DNA of 21,080 nt, from the NCBI GenBank assembly GCA_031272575.1, contig JAISTO010000079.1, forward strand, positions 1 through 21,080, read 5' to 3'. The stretch comes from Treponema sp. (GTDB lineage: Bacteria; Spirochaetota; Spirochaetia; Treponematales; Breznakiellaceae). The notes under the pieces were generated by a model that ran no database searches, was not told the DNA's origin, and saw nothing but the letters and a program-made list of their open reading frames with translations. Shown here piece after piece: positions 14,125-21,080 of this stretch (the stretch's first letter is position 1; the number at the start of each line of letters is the position of its first letter). The position numbers and the translations under genes were made by a program.

Positions 14125-15570
14125 ATGATGCGATCATTGTTTTCCGGCGTGTCCGGATTGCAAAATCATCAGACGCGGATGGATGTTATCGGCAACAACA
14201 TTGCCAACATCAACACGACGGGCTTTAAGCGCAACCGCGTGAGTTTTCAGGACATCTTTTACCAGCAGCTGCAGGGCGCCGCCCGTCCGACCGACACGCT
14301 CGGGGGCGTCAACCCGAAAGAGGTGGGGCTGGGTATGTCCGTCGCGTCGATCGACACGCTCCATGTGCAGGGCTCCCTGCAAAACACGGGCGTGGGCACC
14401 GACCTGGCGATTCAGGGGACCGGCTTCTTCGTGCTCGACAACGCGGGCGCCACGCTTTACACGCGCGCCGGCGGTTTCAATGTTGATGAAGACGGCACGC
14501 TCGTGAATCCGGCAAACGGCATGAAGGTGCAGGGCTGGCTGGCGCGCGAAGTGGACGGAGTAGAGATACTTGACACTTCACGCAATCTGGAGAGTTTAGT
14601 GATTCCGGTGGGAGCGAAGGATCCGGCGCGCGCGACGACGCTGGTCAACTTTGCCTGCAACCTGGACAAACGCATCCCGGTGATCCCCGCGGGCGCGACC
14701 GCGCTTGAAACGCAGGCCGGTACCTGGTCAACCCAGATAAAGGTCTACGACAGTTTCGGCGCGGAGCATATACTGCAAGTGCAGTTCAGCAAGGCGCTGG
14801 ACCCGGATACCGGCGCGGAGGTGCCGAACAGTTGGAACGCGGCCGTGCTGGTGGATCCGGAAGCGGAGGCGCCGGTGAACACCGCGGTCGGTCTGGGGGA
14901 CGCGGCGCCGGTACCCGCGGCGGATGCCGTTCCGGGAGCGCCGGCCAACTTCACCGTCACCTTCTCCAATGAGGGGACTCTGCTCTCCGCGGCGGACGCG
15001 GCGGGGAACGTGTCGGGCGGGGCCGGGGCGGCCGGCAGCGTGATCATGAACGTGGGCTTCGACGTGCAGGGCGCCGCCCCCGGGGAGGACGGCGCGCCGG
15101 TGAGGCAAAACTTTCAACTCAACCTGGGCACTATCGGCGGTTACATCAACTCGATGACCCAGTACTCGGAAGCGAGTTCGACCAAGGCCATCCTCCAGGA
15201 CGGGCGGGTAATGGGCTACATGGAAAACTTCAAGATTGACAGTTCCGGCATCATCACCGGCATCTATTCCAACGGCACGAACCGTACCATCGGGCAGGTC
15301 GCGCTCGCCAGTTTCACGAACCAGGGGGGCCTGGAGAAAGCGGGGGACAACACCTTCCGCGTGTCCACCAACTCCGGCACGGCGAACATCGGGCCTTCGG
15401 GTATTGCGGGCAAGGGGAAGATTCTCGCCGGCAGCCTGGAAATGTCCAACGTCGACATGGCCGAGCAATTCACCGACATGATCGTCACGCAGCGCGGGTT
15501 CCAGGCGAACTCGCGGACTATCCAGACGGCCGATCAGTTGCTGCAGGAACTGCTCACCCTGAAACGGTAA
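14125..15570 (+). CDS. flgE: Flagellar hook protein FlgE with lysinoalanine cross-link residues
   Basis: The 481-aa hook subunit begins MMRSLFSGVSGLQNHQ and has the conserved D0 motif MDVIGNNIANINTTGFK (19-35). It ends with the matching coiled-coil D0 helix (FTDMIVTQRGFQANSRTIQTAD). Lys165 (VGAKDP) and Cys178 (NFACNL) are 13 residues apart and fall on the numbers known for the self-catalysed lysinoalanine cross-link of Treponema denticola FlgE when counting from the first Met, which supports the start at 14125. The middle (about 265-320) is a variable Ala/Gly-rich surface domain. AAGGAG lies 10 nt upstream of the first ATG and 13 nt upstream of the second ATG at 14128. Confidence 0.97.
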   Translation: MMRSLFSGVSGLQNHQTRMDVIGNNIANINTTGFKRNRVSFQDIFYQQLQGAARPTDTLGGVNPKEVGLGMSVASIDTLHVQGSLQNTGVGTDLAIQGTGFFVLDNAGATLYTRAGGFNVDEDGTLVNPANGMKVQGWLAREVDGVEILDTSRNLESLVIPVGAKDPARATTLVNFACNLDKRIPVIPAGATALETQAGTWSTQIKVYDSFGAEHILQVQFSKALDPDTGAEVPNSWNAAVLVDPEAEAPVNTAVGLGDAAPVPAADAVPGAPANFTVTFSNEGTLLSAADAAGNVSGGAGAAGSVIMNVGFDVQGAAPGEDGAPVRQNFQLNLGTIGGYINSMTQYSEASSTKAILQDGRVMGYMENFKIDSSGIITGIYSNGTNRTIGQVALASFTNQGGLEKAGDNTFRVSTNSGTANIGPSGIAGKGKILAGSLEMSNVDMAEQFTDMIVTQRGFQANSRTIQTADQLLQELLTLKR

Positions 15571-15572
15571 AT

Positions 15573-15770
15573 ATGATAAAAGTCACCCGCCTTAATGGCA
15601 AGGACTATTTCATCAATCCGCATCAGATTGAGTCGATCGAGATACATCCTGACACCACCCTGTTGATGCTTTCGGGCAAATCAGTGGTGGTGCTGGAATC
15701 GGTGGATGAGGTGATCGACCGGATTGTTGCGTACCGCCGGCGGATCGGGTATTTTAAGAACGAGGAGTAA
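15573..15770 (+). CDS. flbD: FlbD/SwrD-family flagellar protein
   Basis: The 65-aa protein matches the small FlbD family in sequence and position: MIKVTRLNGKDYFINP near the start, IESIEIHPDTTLLMLSGK in the middle and a basic C-terminus (YRRRIGYF). In Bacillus subtilis the homologue SwrD raises stator-generated torque; a like role in spirochaetes is inference. It starts two bases after the flgE stop with no separate Shine-Dalgarno, so translation is probably coupled. It sits between flgE and motA as in other treponemes (there called ORF4). Confidence 0.93.
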   Translation: MIKVTRLNGKDYFINPHQIESIEIHPDTTLLMLSGKSVVVLESVDEVIDRIVAYRRRIGYFKNEE

Positions 15771-15779
15771 CAGGAGTAT

Positions 15780-16562
15780 ATGGATATATCAACCATTATT
15801 GGTGTGCTCGGGTGCCTCGCCCTGCTCGTCATGGGCGTGTACACTTCCGGCGGCGCGTTGATCACCTACTGGGACCTGCCGTCGTTCTTAATCGTCGTGC
15901 TCGGGTCCTGGGTGGGACTCTTCACCTTCAGCAGCATAGGCACGGCCCTCGGCGTGTTCAAGACGATCGGGCTCACCTTCAAGACGCGCTCCCTCCACGA
16001 GCAGAGCATCATCCAAAAACTGATGGCCTTCTCGGACAAGGCGCGGCGCGAAGGGCTCCTCGCGCTGGAAGAGGAACTGGATGATCTGGACGACGAGTTC
16101 ATGAAGAAGGGGCTGCGCCTCGTGGTGGACGGCACCGATCAGGAGATCATCCGCACCCTTATGGAAACCGAGTTGAATCAGGTGCAGGGAAGGCACGCCG
16201 AAAAACTGGGCGCGTTGAATATGTGGGCCACCCTGGCGCCGGGTCTTGGAATGTTGGGCACCGTTTTGGGGCTCATCGCCATGTTGAAGAACCTCGAGGA
16301 CAAGAGCGCCCTGGGGCCCAACATGGCAGTCGCGCTTATCACCACGCTGTACGGATCGATGGTCGCCAACCTCTTCATGATTCCCTGGGGCGGCAAATTA
16401 AAGGCGCAGGATGAGGCGGAAGCAAAGGTGAAGGAAATGGTCATCGAAGGGGTGCTTTCGATTCAGGCCGGAGACAACCCGCGCATCCTCGCGACGAAAC
16501 TGCTGTCCTATCTGAACCCGCTCGACCGCAAGACCGTTGAAGCGGAAGTCCTGAAGGACTAA
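15780..16562 (+). CDS. motA: Flagellar motor stator protein MotA
   Basis: The 260-aa inner-membrane protein forms the proton-driven stator with MotB. Four membrane segments are visible at about 3-22, 34-53, 148-170 and 183-205. Pro154 (TLAPGLGMLG) and Pro202 (FMIPWGGK) correspond to E. coli Pro173 and Pro222. The cytoplasmic loop has the charged pair Arg90 and Glu98 region that contacts FliG. AGGAG lies 3 nt before the ATG, a short spacing. It is 9 bp after flbD and 14 bp before motB. Confidence 0.96.
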   Translation: MDISTIIGVLGCLALLVMGVYTSGGALITYWDLPSFLIVVLGSWVGLFTFSSIGTALGVFKTIGLTFKTRSLHEQSIIQKLMAFSDKARREGLLALEEELDDLDDEFMKKGLRLVVDGTDQEIIRTLMETELNQVQGRHAEKLGALNMWATLAPGLGMLGTVLGLIAMLKNLEDKSALGPNMAVALITTLYGSMVANLFMIPWGGKLKAQDEAEAKVKEMVIEGVLSIQAGDNPRILATKLLSYLNPLDRKTVEAEVLKD

Positions 16563-16563
16563 C

Positions 16564-16573
16564 GGGGGGGGGG
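16564..16573 (+). repeat. G10 homopolymer in the motB translation-initiation region
   Basis: Ten G residues fill most of the motA-motB gap and run straight into AGT and the motB ATG. The run supplies the only Shine-Dalgarno-like sequence (GGGGAG) for motB. The tract is a plausible slippage site but could also be a sequencing weak point. Confidence 0.95.
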
Positions 16574-16576
16574 AGT

Positions 16577-17308
16577 ATGGCACGAAAGAAAAGAGATGCA
16601 GAGGGGCCCAAGGGTGAGTGGATAGTCACCTACTCTGACATGGTCACCCTGCTCCTCTGCTTCTTCGTCGCGCTCTTCGACACGACGGAGGCGGATCCCG
16701 CGCAGATGGCCGCGATGATCTCCGCGCTGAACAACATCGGCATGGGGGCCTCGACCGGCGGCAACACGCTTTCTACCGGCAAGAGCGCGGATCTGGGCAA
16801 CACGATCATGTCGCTGCCTTCTGACGTGCAGGGGCGCTCGCTCGGCACCGCGCTCAAAAAGGCGATGAGCATCTTCAACCCGGAAGTGAAGTCCAACAAG
16901 GTCCGCATAACGCATGACGAGCGGGGGTTGGTGATAAGCCTCGCCTCGGATGTGTTTTTCGCGCCGGCCAGCGCCCGCATCAACATGGAGCAGAGCCGCG
17001 ATATCCTGAAGCGCCTTGCGGCGCTGCTCTCGTCCGACGAGGAGGTGCGGAACCGCAAGTTCCGCATCGAGGGGCACACCGATGATGTGGACATTGACCC
17101 CGAGGGCCCCTGGGAATCGAACTGGGAACTTTCGACCACCCGCGCCATCGCGGTGCTGCATTCGCTTTCTGACCTCGGCGTGGACGAGCGGCGCTTTCAG
17201 GTGGCAGGCTTTGCCGACACGATGCCCCTCGCGTCCAACGACACGCCGGAGGGCCGTCAATACAACCGCCGTGTCGACGTCATCATACTCGACTCGGGAC
17301 ACTTGTAA
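16577..17308 (+). CDS. motB: Flagellar motor stator protein MotB
   Basis: The 243-aa protein couples ion flow to rotation and anchors the stator to peptidoglycan. A single membrane helix (about 16-34) contains the proton-binding Asp21 in TYSDMVTLLLCFF. The C-terminal OmpA-like peptidoglycan-binding domain is visible from FRIEGHTDDVDI (162-173) through LSTTRAIAVL to YNRRVDVII (229-237). The ATG at 16577 follows a G10AGT stretch that acts as the only possible ribosome binding site. Gene order and length are typical. Confidence 0.96.
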   Translation: MARKKRDAEGPKGEWIVTYSDMVTLLLCFFVALFDTTEADPAQMAAMISALNNIGMGASTGGNTLSTGKSADLGNTIMSLPSDVQGRSLGTALKKAMSIFNPEVKSNKVRITHDERGLVISLASDVFFAPASARINMEQSRDILKRLAALLSSDEEVRNRKFRIEGHTDDVDIDPEGPWESNWELSTTRAIAVLHSLSDLGVDERRFQVAGFADTMPLASNDTPEGRQYNRRVDVIILDSGHL

Positions 17309-17323
17309 ACGAAGGAGAAAACC

Positions 17324-17881
17324 ATGGCTGAAACTGACGATGTCAACCTCGACGAAGAGGAACAGACTGAAGAGGCCGACCAGAAAAAAAAGAAGGGCGG
17401 TCTCGGGGCCCTGCTGCCCACCATACTCAAATTTGCCGCCATAGGGCTCGGCGCGCTCGTCTTCATTGTGACGGTGTCGGTCGTCACCTATATGCTGATG
17501 AGCCGCGGTGGGCAGTCCCAGACGGTGATACCGGAAAACTCCCCCTACATGAGTACGCGGCCCGAGTACTCGACGAAGAACCTCGGCGCGCCGGTACGCA
17601 CCTCGACGAAGGACGAGATTCCCTACTCCGTGGTGGTGGATATGCGCATCGCGTACGATCTGAATGACAACGCGGCGAACACGGAACTGACGAGCCGCAC
17701 CGAGGAACTGCGCGACTTCGTCCGCAGTTACTTCCGCAACAAAACCGCGGCCGAACTCCAGCCCGAAAACGAGGGCCGCCTGAAACGGGATATCATCGAA
17801 CTGCTCAACACGCGCTACCTGAACGTGGCGAAGGTGCGGGCGATCTATTTTGACCAGTTGGATGTTATGTCGTCTCAGTAG
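17324..17881 (+). CDS. fliL: Flagellar basal-body-associated protein FliL
   Basis: The 185-aa single-span inner-membrane protein surrounds and supports the MotAB stator. It has an acidic N-terminal tail (residues 1-20), a KKKKGG stretch, one membrane helix (about 33-58) and a periplasmic stomatin-like domain with YSVVVDMRIAYDL and a C-terminal VRAIYFDQLDV. AAGGAG lies before the ATG. It is 15 bp after motB. In treponemes fliL is normally followed by fliM and fliY in the same operon. Here its stop is 15 bp from the stop of a convergent lipoprotein gene, so the operon ends or has been cut at this point. Confidence 0.92.
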   Translation: MAETDDVNLDEEEQTEEADQKKKKGGLGALLPTILKFAAIGLGALVFIVTVSVVTYMLMSRGGQSQTVIPENSPYMSTRPEYSTKNLGAPVRTSTKDEIPYSVVVDMRIAYDLNDNAANTELTSRTEELRDFVRSYFRNKTAAELQPENEGRLKRDIIELLNTRYLNVAKVRAIYFDQLDVMSSQ

Positions 17882-17896
17882 CGGCCCTGTCGCCCC

Positions 17897-20800
17897 CTAC
17901 TCCCAGCCGCCGGCGCTGCCGGTCTTCGTGGTGTCCAGGTTCACGCTGACTCCGGCGTTGGCTTCGCGCTTCAGGGTGGTGCTGCCGATGAGGGCGTACA
18001 CTGCCGCGCCGAGTTCGTTGTTGTCGGCGTCGCAGGTGTTCTCGGTGATGCTGCCGCCGCTCTTCGTGAAGGTCCCGTTTTTCACCGCCGCGCCGCCGCC
18101 GTACGCGTAATCCTGAGCCAAACCCGCATACGCATACACGGTATTGGTAGTGATGGTCCCGCCGCTCATGGTGAAAACGGCGCTGCTCCCCACATAGACG
18201 CCGCCGCCGTACGCATAGGGCCTCGATGCCATTGCGGTCGCCTTTGCGGCGTTCCCGCTGATCGTGCCCGCTTGCAGCAGGAACGTGCCGCCCCCTTCGA
18301 CGCACACGCCGCCGCCATACGCCATGAATGCCGAGGTGGTGATCGTATTGCCGTTTATGGTACCGGACTGCATTTCAACGTGTCCGCCGCTTCCCGCATA
18401 CACGCCCGCGCCGCGGCCTTCACCATAACTGCCGCTGAACGCAATGCGGTTGCCGCTGAGCGTCCCGCCGTACAAATAAAACGAGCCCGCGTCCACATAC
18501 ACGCCGCCGCCCGCGGCCGCCGCATTGTCACCCGACTTGTTGTACGTGTTGCCGCTTATCTTTGCGTTCGCCCCCAGACCGAGTATCGCTGAACCGCTCG
18601 TGACGGCTATAAGGGGCGCGGTGTTACTCGCGTGGCCTTGCAGGGTGACGTACTCGTGCACCGACAAGGTGACTCCCGCCTTCACCTCAAAGAGCGAGCC
18701 GTTCCCCGAAAGGCTTATGACCCTTTCCGTGTTTCCCGCGCCGGTCAGGGTGATGTGTACGGCTTTGCCATCGTAAGAGAGCGTCCTCGGCGCAAGGCTC
18801 TCGGCTCTGCGTACCACGATGCTGTAGTCCGCGCCGCTCTTCGCGTTGCTGTCGAGCCAGGTGAGCGCGGAGGCAAGCGAGTCGTCAGTGACGGTGACCG
18901 TCACCGTGTAGGTCTGTTGCGAACCGTCCCCTGCGGTGACTATGTAGGTCCGGGATGTAGAGAAGTCCTGCGCAGTACCTGAAGCAGGGTTTAGTGATGC
19001 GCCATTGTGCTCGATCGTGGGGACGAGTTCCGTAATGTTGACGATAGACGGCACAGTCACCGTAATGCTTGCTCCGCTTATGTTGCCGGTGATATCCTGA
19101 GCGGCGAAATTTTTAAACTTGAAAGACGTTATTGCTTTTGTCGTTGAAGAAATCATCGCGGATACCGGATCGGATATTTCACCCTCTCGGGAATCGCTTG
19201 CTACCGCGCTCACCTTGTAGTAGTAGCGCGTACCGGTGACACGGCCCGTATCATTGTAAGAAGCGGACGCTATTGTTCCGCCTATCTGGGCGTAGCCGGA
19301 CGTTTCCTCAGTGGAGCGGTACAGTTTGTACGAGGCCGCGCTCGTGAGATGGTTCCACGAGACCTGTATGGTCTGCGTTCCTGTCAGCGGTGCGGCGGTA
19401 AGGCCGGTCGGGGTTTCAATTTTTGTCTTTACACTTACTACCGCCGTACGCGCGCCCTCACCGCTCTCGTTGACTCCGGCCACGGCAAAGTAGTATGTCG
19501 TCTCGGGAGTCAATCCGTAATAGGTAGTGGTGAAACCGGCGGTTGTCGTTCCCGCGGCCAACGTTCCCTCGGAAGTCCCTTTGTAGGGTTTGTAACTCAG
19601 CGCTCCTGCCGAGGCATTCCATGCAATGACTACCTCAGATGAGGTGTAACTCGACACCGTAAGGCCGCCGGGCGCAGGCGGCAGCGTAGGAACCTCAAGA
19701 GTAGTGGAGTGCGCGCCCGCCCCATACATATTCCTCGCAAGCACCGATATAAAGTAGGTCGTGCCCGCGGAAAGGCCGGTAAAGGTGTAACTTTCCGCAG
19801 TGGGACTGCCAACCATCGTTTTTCCCGCATTGGTTTCACCTATGTACACATCGTAAGACTCCACACCTGCGTTAACGGGCCTGGTCCATGACACACTGAT
19901 CGCGTTTGCGGCCGCGCTGGTCTTTGTGAGCCCCGTGGGTGCGGGCGGCACGGTCGTGAAGGAATCGCCGGTAACCGTGACCGTCGCGGTATCGGAAAAA
20001 GCGTTGTTTGCCGCGGAAACTGCCTGAATGCTGAGCGTATCCGCCGCTTCGTTAGAGGCGACGGTCAACAGACCCTCGCTGTTGATAGTGGTGTTCGCGT
20101 TATGCGCCGTGGTGATCGACCAGTTAACCGCCTGCGAGGGATCAACGCCCGTCACTGTCGCGTTGAAGTCAGTTTGCTTGCCGCGAGTCACCGTCACTGT
20201 CTTTGGCGAGACGCTAATGCCGGTAACGGTCCCCGCTGCCGCAATGACCGGCCCTGCCGCCGCGCTTGCCAGTTCGCCCGTGTTCCCCGCGCGGCTCACC
20301 ACGACGCGGATGTATTTCCCCGTATACGATTCGGAAACGGTATACGTTACAGATGCCGCGCCGGGTATGTCAACAAAGCCGGAGGCTTGTGTGCTGCTGT
20401 ACTGCCACTGGTAGGATATGGCGCCGCTCCCCCCGAGCGAGGCGGTGACTGCCTGTAGTTGCACCCCCGCCTGCGCAGTGCCGCTCACCGTCACCGTACC
20501 GCTTAATAACGCACTAAGCGCTTCAAGAGTGATTGACGCATTTCCTTTGGTAAATGTGACTATGCCGAGGTATACAGCCTGTGCCTCGGATAACTCGTCT
20601 GTTTTGGAAGAAGTGAACACATAGAGTGCCAACTCATATTCGCCGCTCCCCGTGAATGAAACAGCCGCCCCGCCGTTTCCTTCGGCCCAGAGAGGGATAA
20701 GCGCCGAGCCCTTAACTACCTGCACACCCTCGATGCTGCTGCCCGACGGCTGCGAGGCAAGACCGTAGATTGTCTGGTCCCCCTGCGTTGCCACGGCGAT

Positions 20801-20978
20801 GACGTACTTCCCTTCCAGCGCGTCGGCCCCGGTAAGGGTAAGTTCGTGTTTCGGCCTGGTATCCCCATTTGCGGGATTGGTACATCCGGCAGGAAGCAGC
20901 CCCGCCAGAGCACAGAGAAGCGCCCCCGCACGCAGCGCGTTTGTTACACCCCGGGCCCGGACGCTAAACTTGTCCCAT
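17897..20978 (-). CDS. Large surface lipoprotein: Ig-like, FN3 and beta-helix domains; start unresolved
   Basis: The frame is open from 21017 down to the stop at 17897. It encodes a lipoprotein signal (ALRAGALLCALAG, lipobox LPAGC, Cys at about 20884) upstream of the GTG at 20794, which would otherwise look like the first possible start. Counting from that GTG there is an N-terminal beta domain (1-90), an SYQWQ Ig-like domain (95-185), a Big_2-like domain (188-277), three FN3 domains (283-370, 371-457, 460-550) and a linking beta domain (552-638). A right-handed beta-helix (about 645-950) follows, with GGGVYV and GTIxxN rungs like chlamydial Pmp repeats. No ATG, GTG or TTG is in frame before the signal peptide. 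ATG GGA CAA GTT TAG (20978-20964) lies one base out of frame, so a +1 shift at the TAG, a rare start codon, or a sequence error is needed. A surface or adhesin-like role is inference. Confidence 0.85.
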
Positions 20979-20979
20979 A
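20964..20979 (-). repeat. 16-bp repeat, copy 2, at the lipoprotein start
   Basis: On the minus strand this is TATGGGACAAGTTTAG, identical to 104-119 on the plus strand. It holds the ATG and the out-of-frame TAG that precede the lipoprotein signal peptide. Confidence 0.6.
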
Positions 20980-21016
20980 TCTTTAGCCCACTCTGAAGAA
21001 ACAGGATTTTAAGAAT

Positions 21017-21080
21017 TTAACCGCGAATTATGCTAATGAACGCGAATTTTATTAAGAGTAATATTCGCGTAAATTCGTGT
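21017..21080. repeat. AT-rich inverted-repeat intergenic element, cut by the window end
   Basis: GCGAATT-type words alternate in both orientations. ACGCGAAT (21040-21047) pairs with ATTCGCGT (21063-21070) across a 15-nt loop, with weaker outer arms (CCGCGAATTA at 21021-21030 and AATTCGTGT at 21072-21080). The composition is clearly more AT-rich than the surrounding genes. It looks like a dispersed palindromic repeat upstream of the lipoprotein gene. I see no gene in it. Confidence 0.6.

Noticed and set aside
20792..20794. GTG at 20794 as the true start of the lipoprotein gene
   Set aside because: The same frame continues upstream into a complete lipoprotein signal peptide with lipobox LPAGC, which this start would discard.
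1..21080. CRISPR array, tRNA or rRNA gene, insertion sequence
   Set aside because: I found no regularly spaced direct repeats, no cloverleaf or rRNA-like segment, and no transposase-like protein in the window.

Overview
The window is GC-rich spirochaete chromosome, most like a member of the Treponema clade. Three things support this. Seven flagellar genes stand in the treponemal order fliK(tap1)-flgD-flgE-flbD-motA-motB-fliL. The hook protein FlgE carries Lys165 and Cys178, the pair that spirochaetes cross-link as lysinoalanine. The last gene is a large FN3/beta-helix surface lipoprotein of a style common in gut treponemes. Genus and species cannot be fixed from sequence reading alone.

Layout. 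1-417 has no convincing gene but contains a 158-bp nested inverted-repeat element (197-354). 418-1425 (+) is an extended SDR (epimerase/dehydratase-like), converging on and overlapping the end of a minus-strand operon that reads pbp1A (6754-3797), a 130-aa ParB-domain protein (3785-3393) and glutamine-dependent NAD+ synthetase nadE (3380-1395). pbp1A and proC (6832-7644, +) diverge from a very compact promoter region. dnaE (7765-12021, +) follows after two stacked hairpins. The fla operon occupies 12114-17881 (+). It stops at fliL, where fliM is expected, and 15 bp further on lies the stop of a convergent lipoprotein gene (20978-17897, -). The window ends in an inverted-repeat intergenic element.

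Regulation seen in the sequence. Four transcription-unit-leading genes (SDR, pbp1A, proC, dnaE) have a sigma70-type -10 hexamer that ends only 6-7 nt before the ATG, and three of them have a recognisable -35 exactly 17 bp upstream of it. They also lack a Shine-Dalgarno sequence. This predicts leaderless mRNAs. Most operon-internal genes, and fliK, use ordinary AGGAG-type sites. Two G10 homopolymers lie in the fla operon, one inside fliK just before its hook-length domain and one in the motB translation-initiation region.

How the genes work together. The minus-strand operon joins peptidoglycan polymerisation, a small ParB-fold protein with a C-terminal cationic amphipathic helix, and NAD synthesis. 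proC and dnaE are housekeeping genes. The fla genes build the hook (FliK, FlgD, FlgE) and the stator (MotA, MotB, FliL, plus FlbD). The lipoprotein is probably a surface or periplasmic adhesin-like protein. Its reading frame has no ATG, GTG or TTG ahead of the signal peptide, so its start is an open question.
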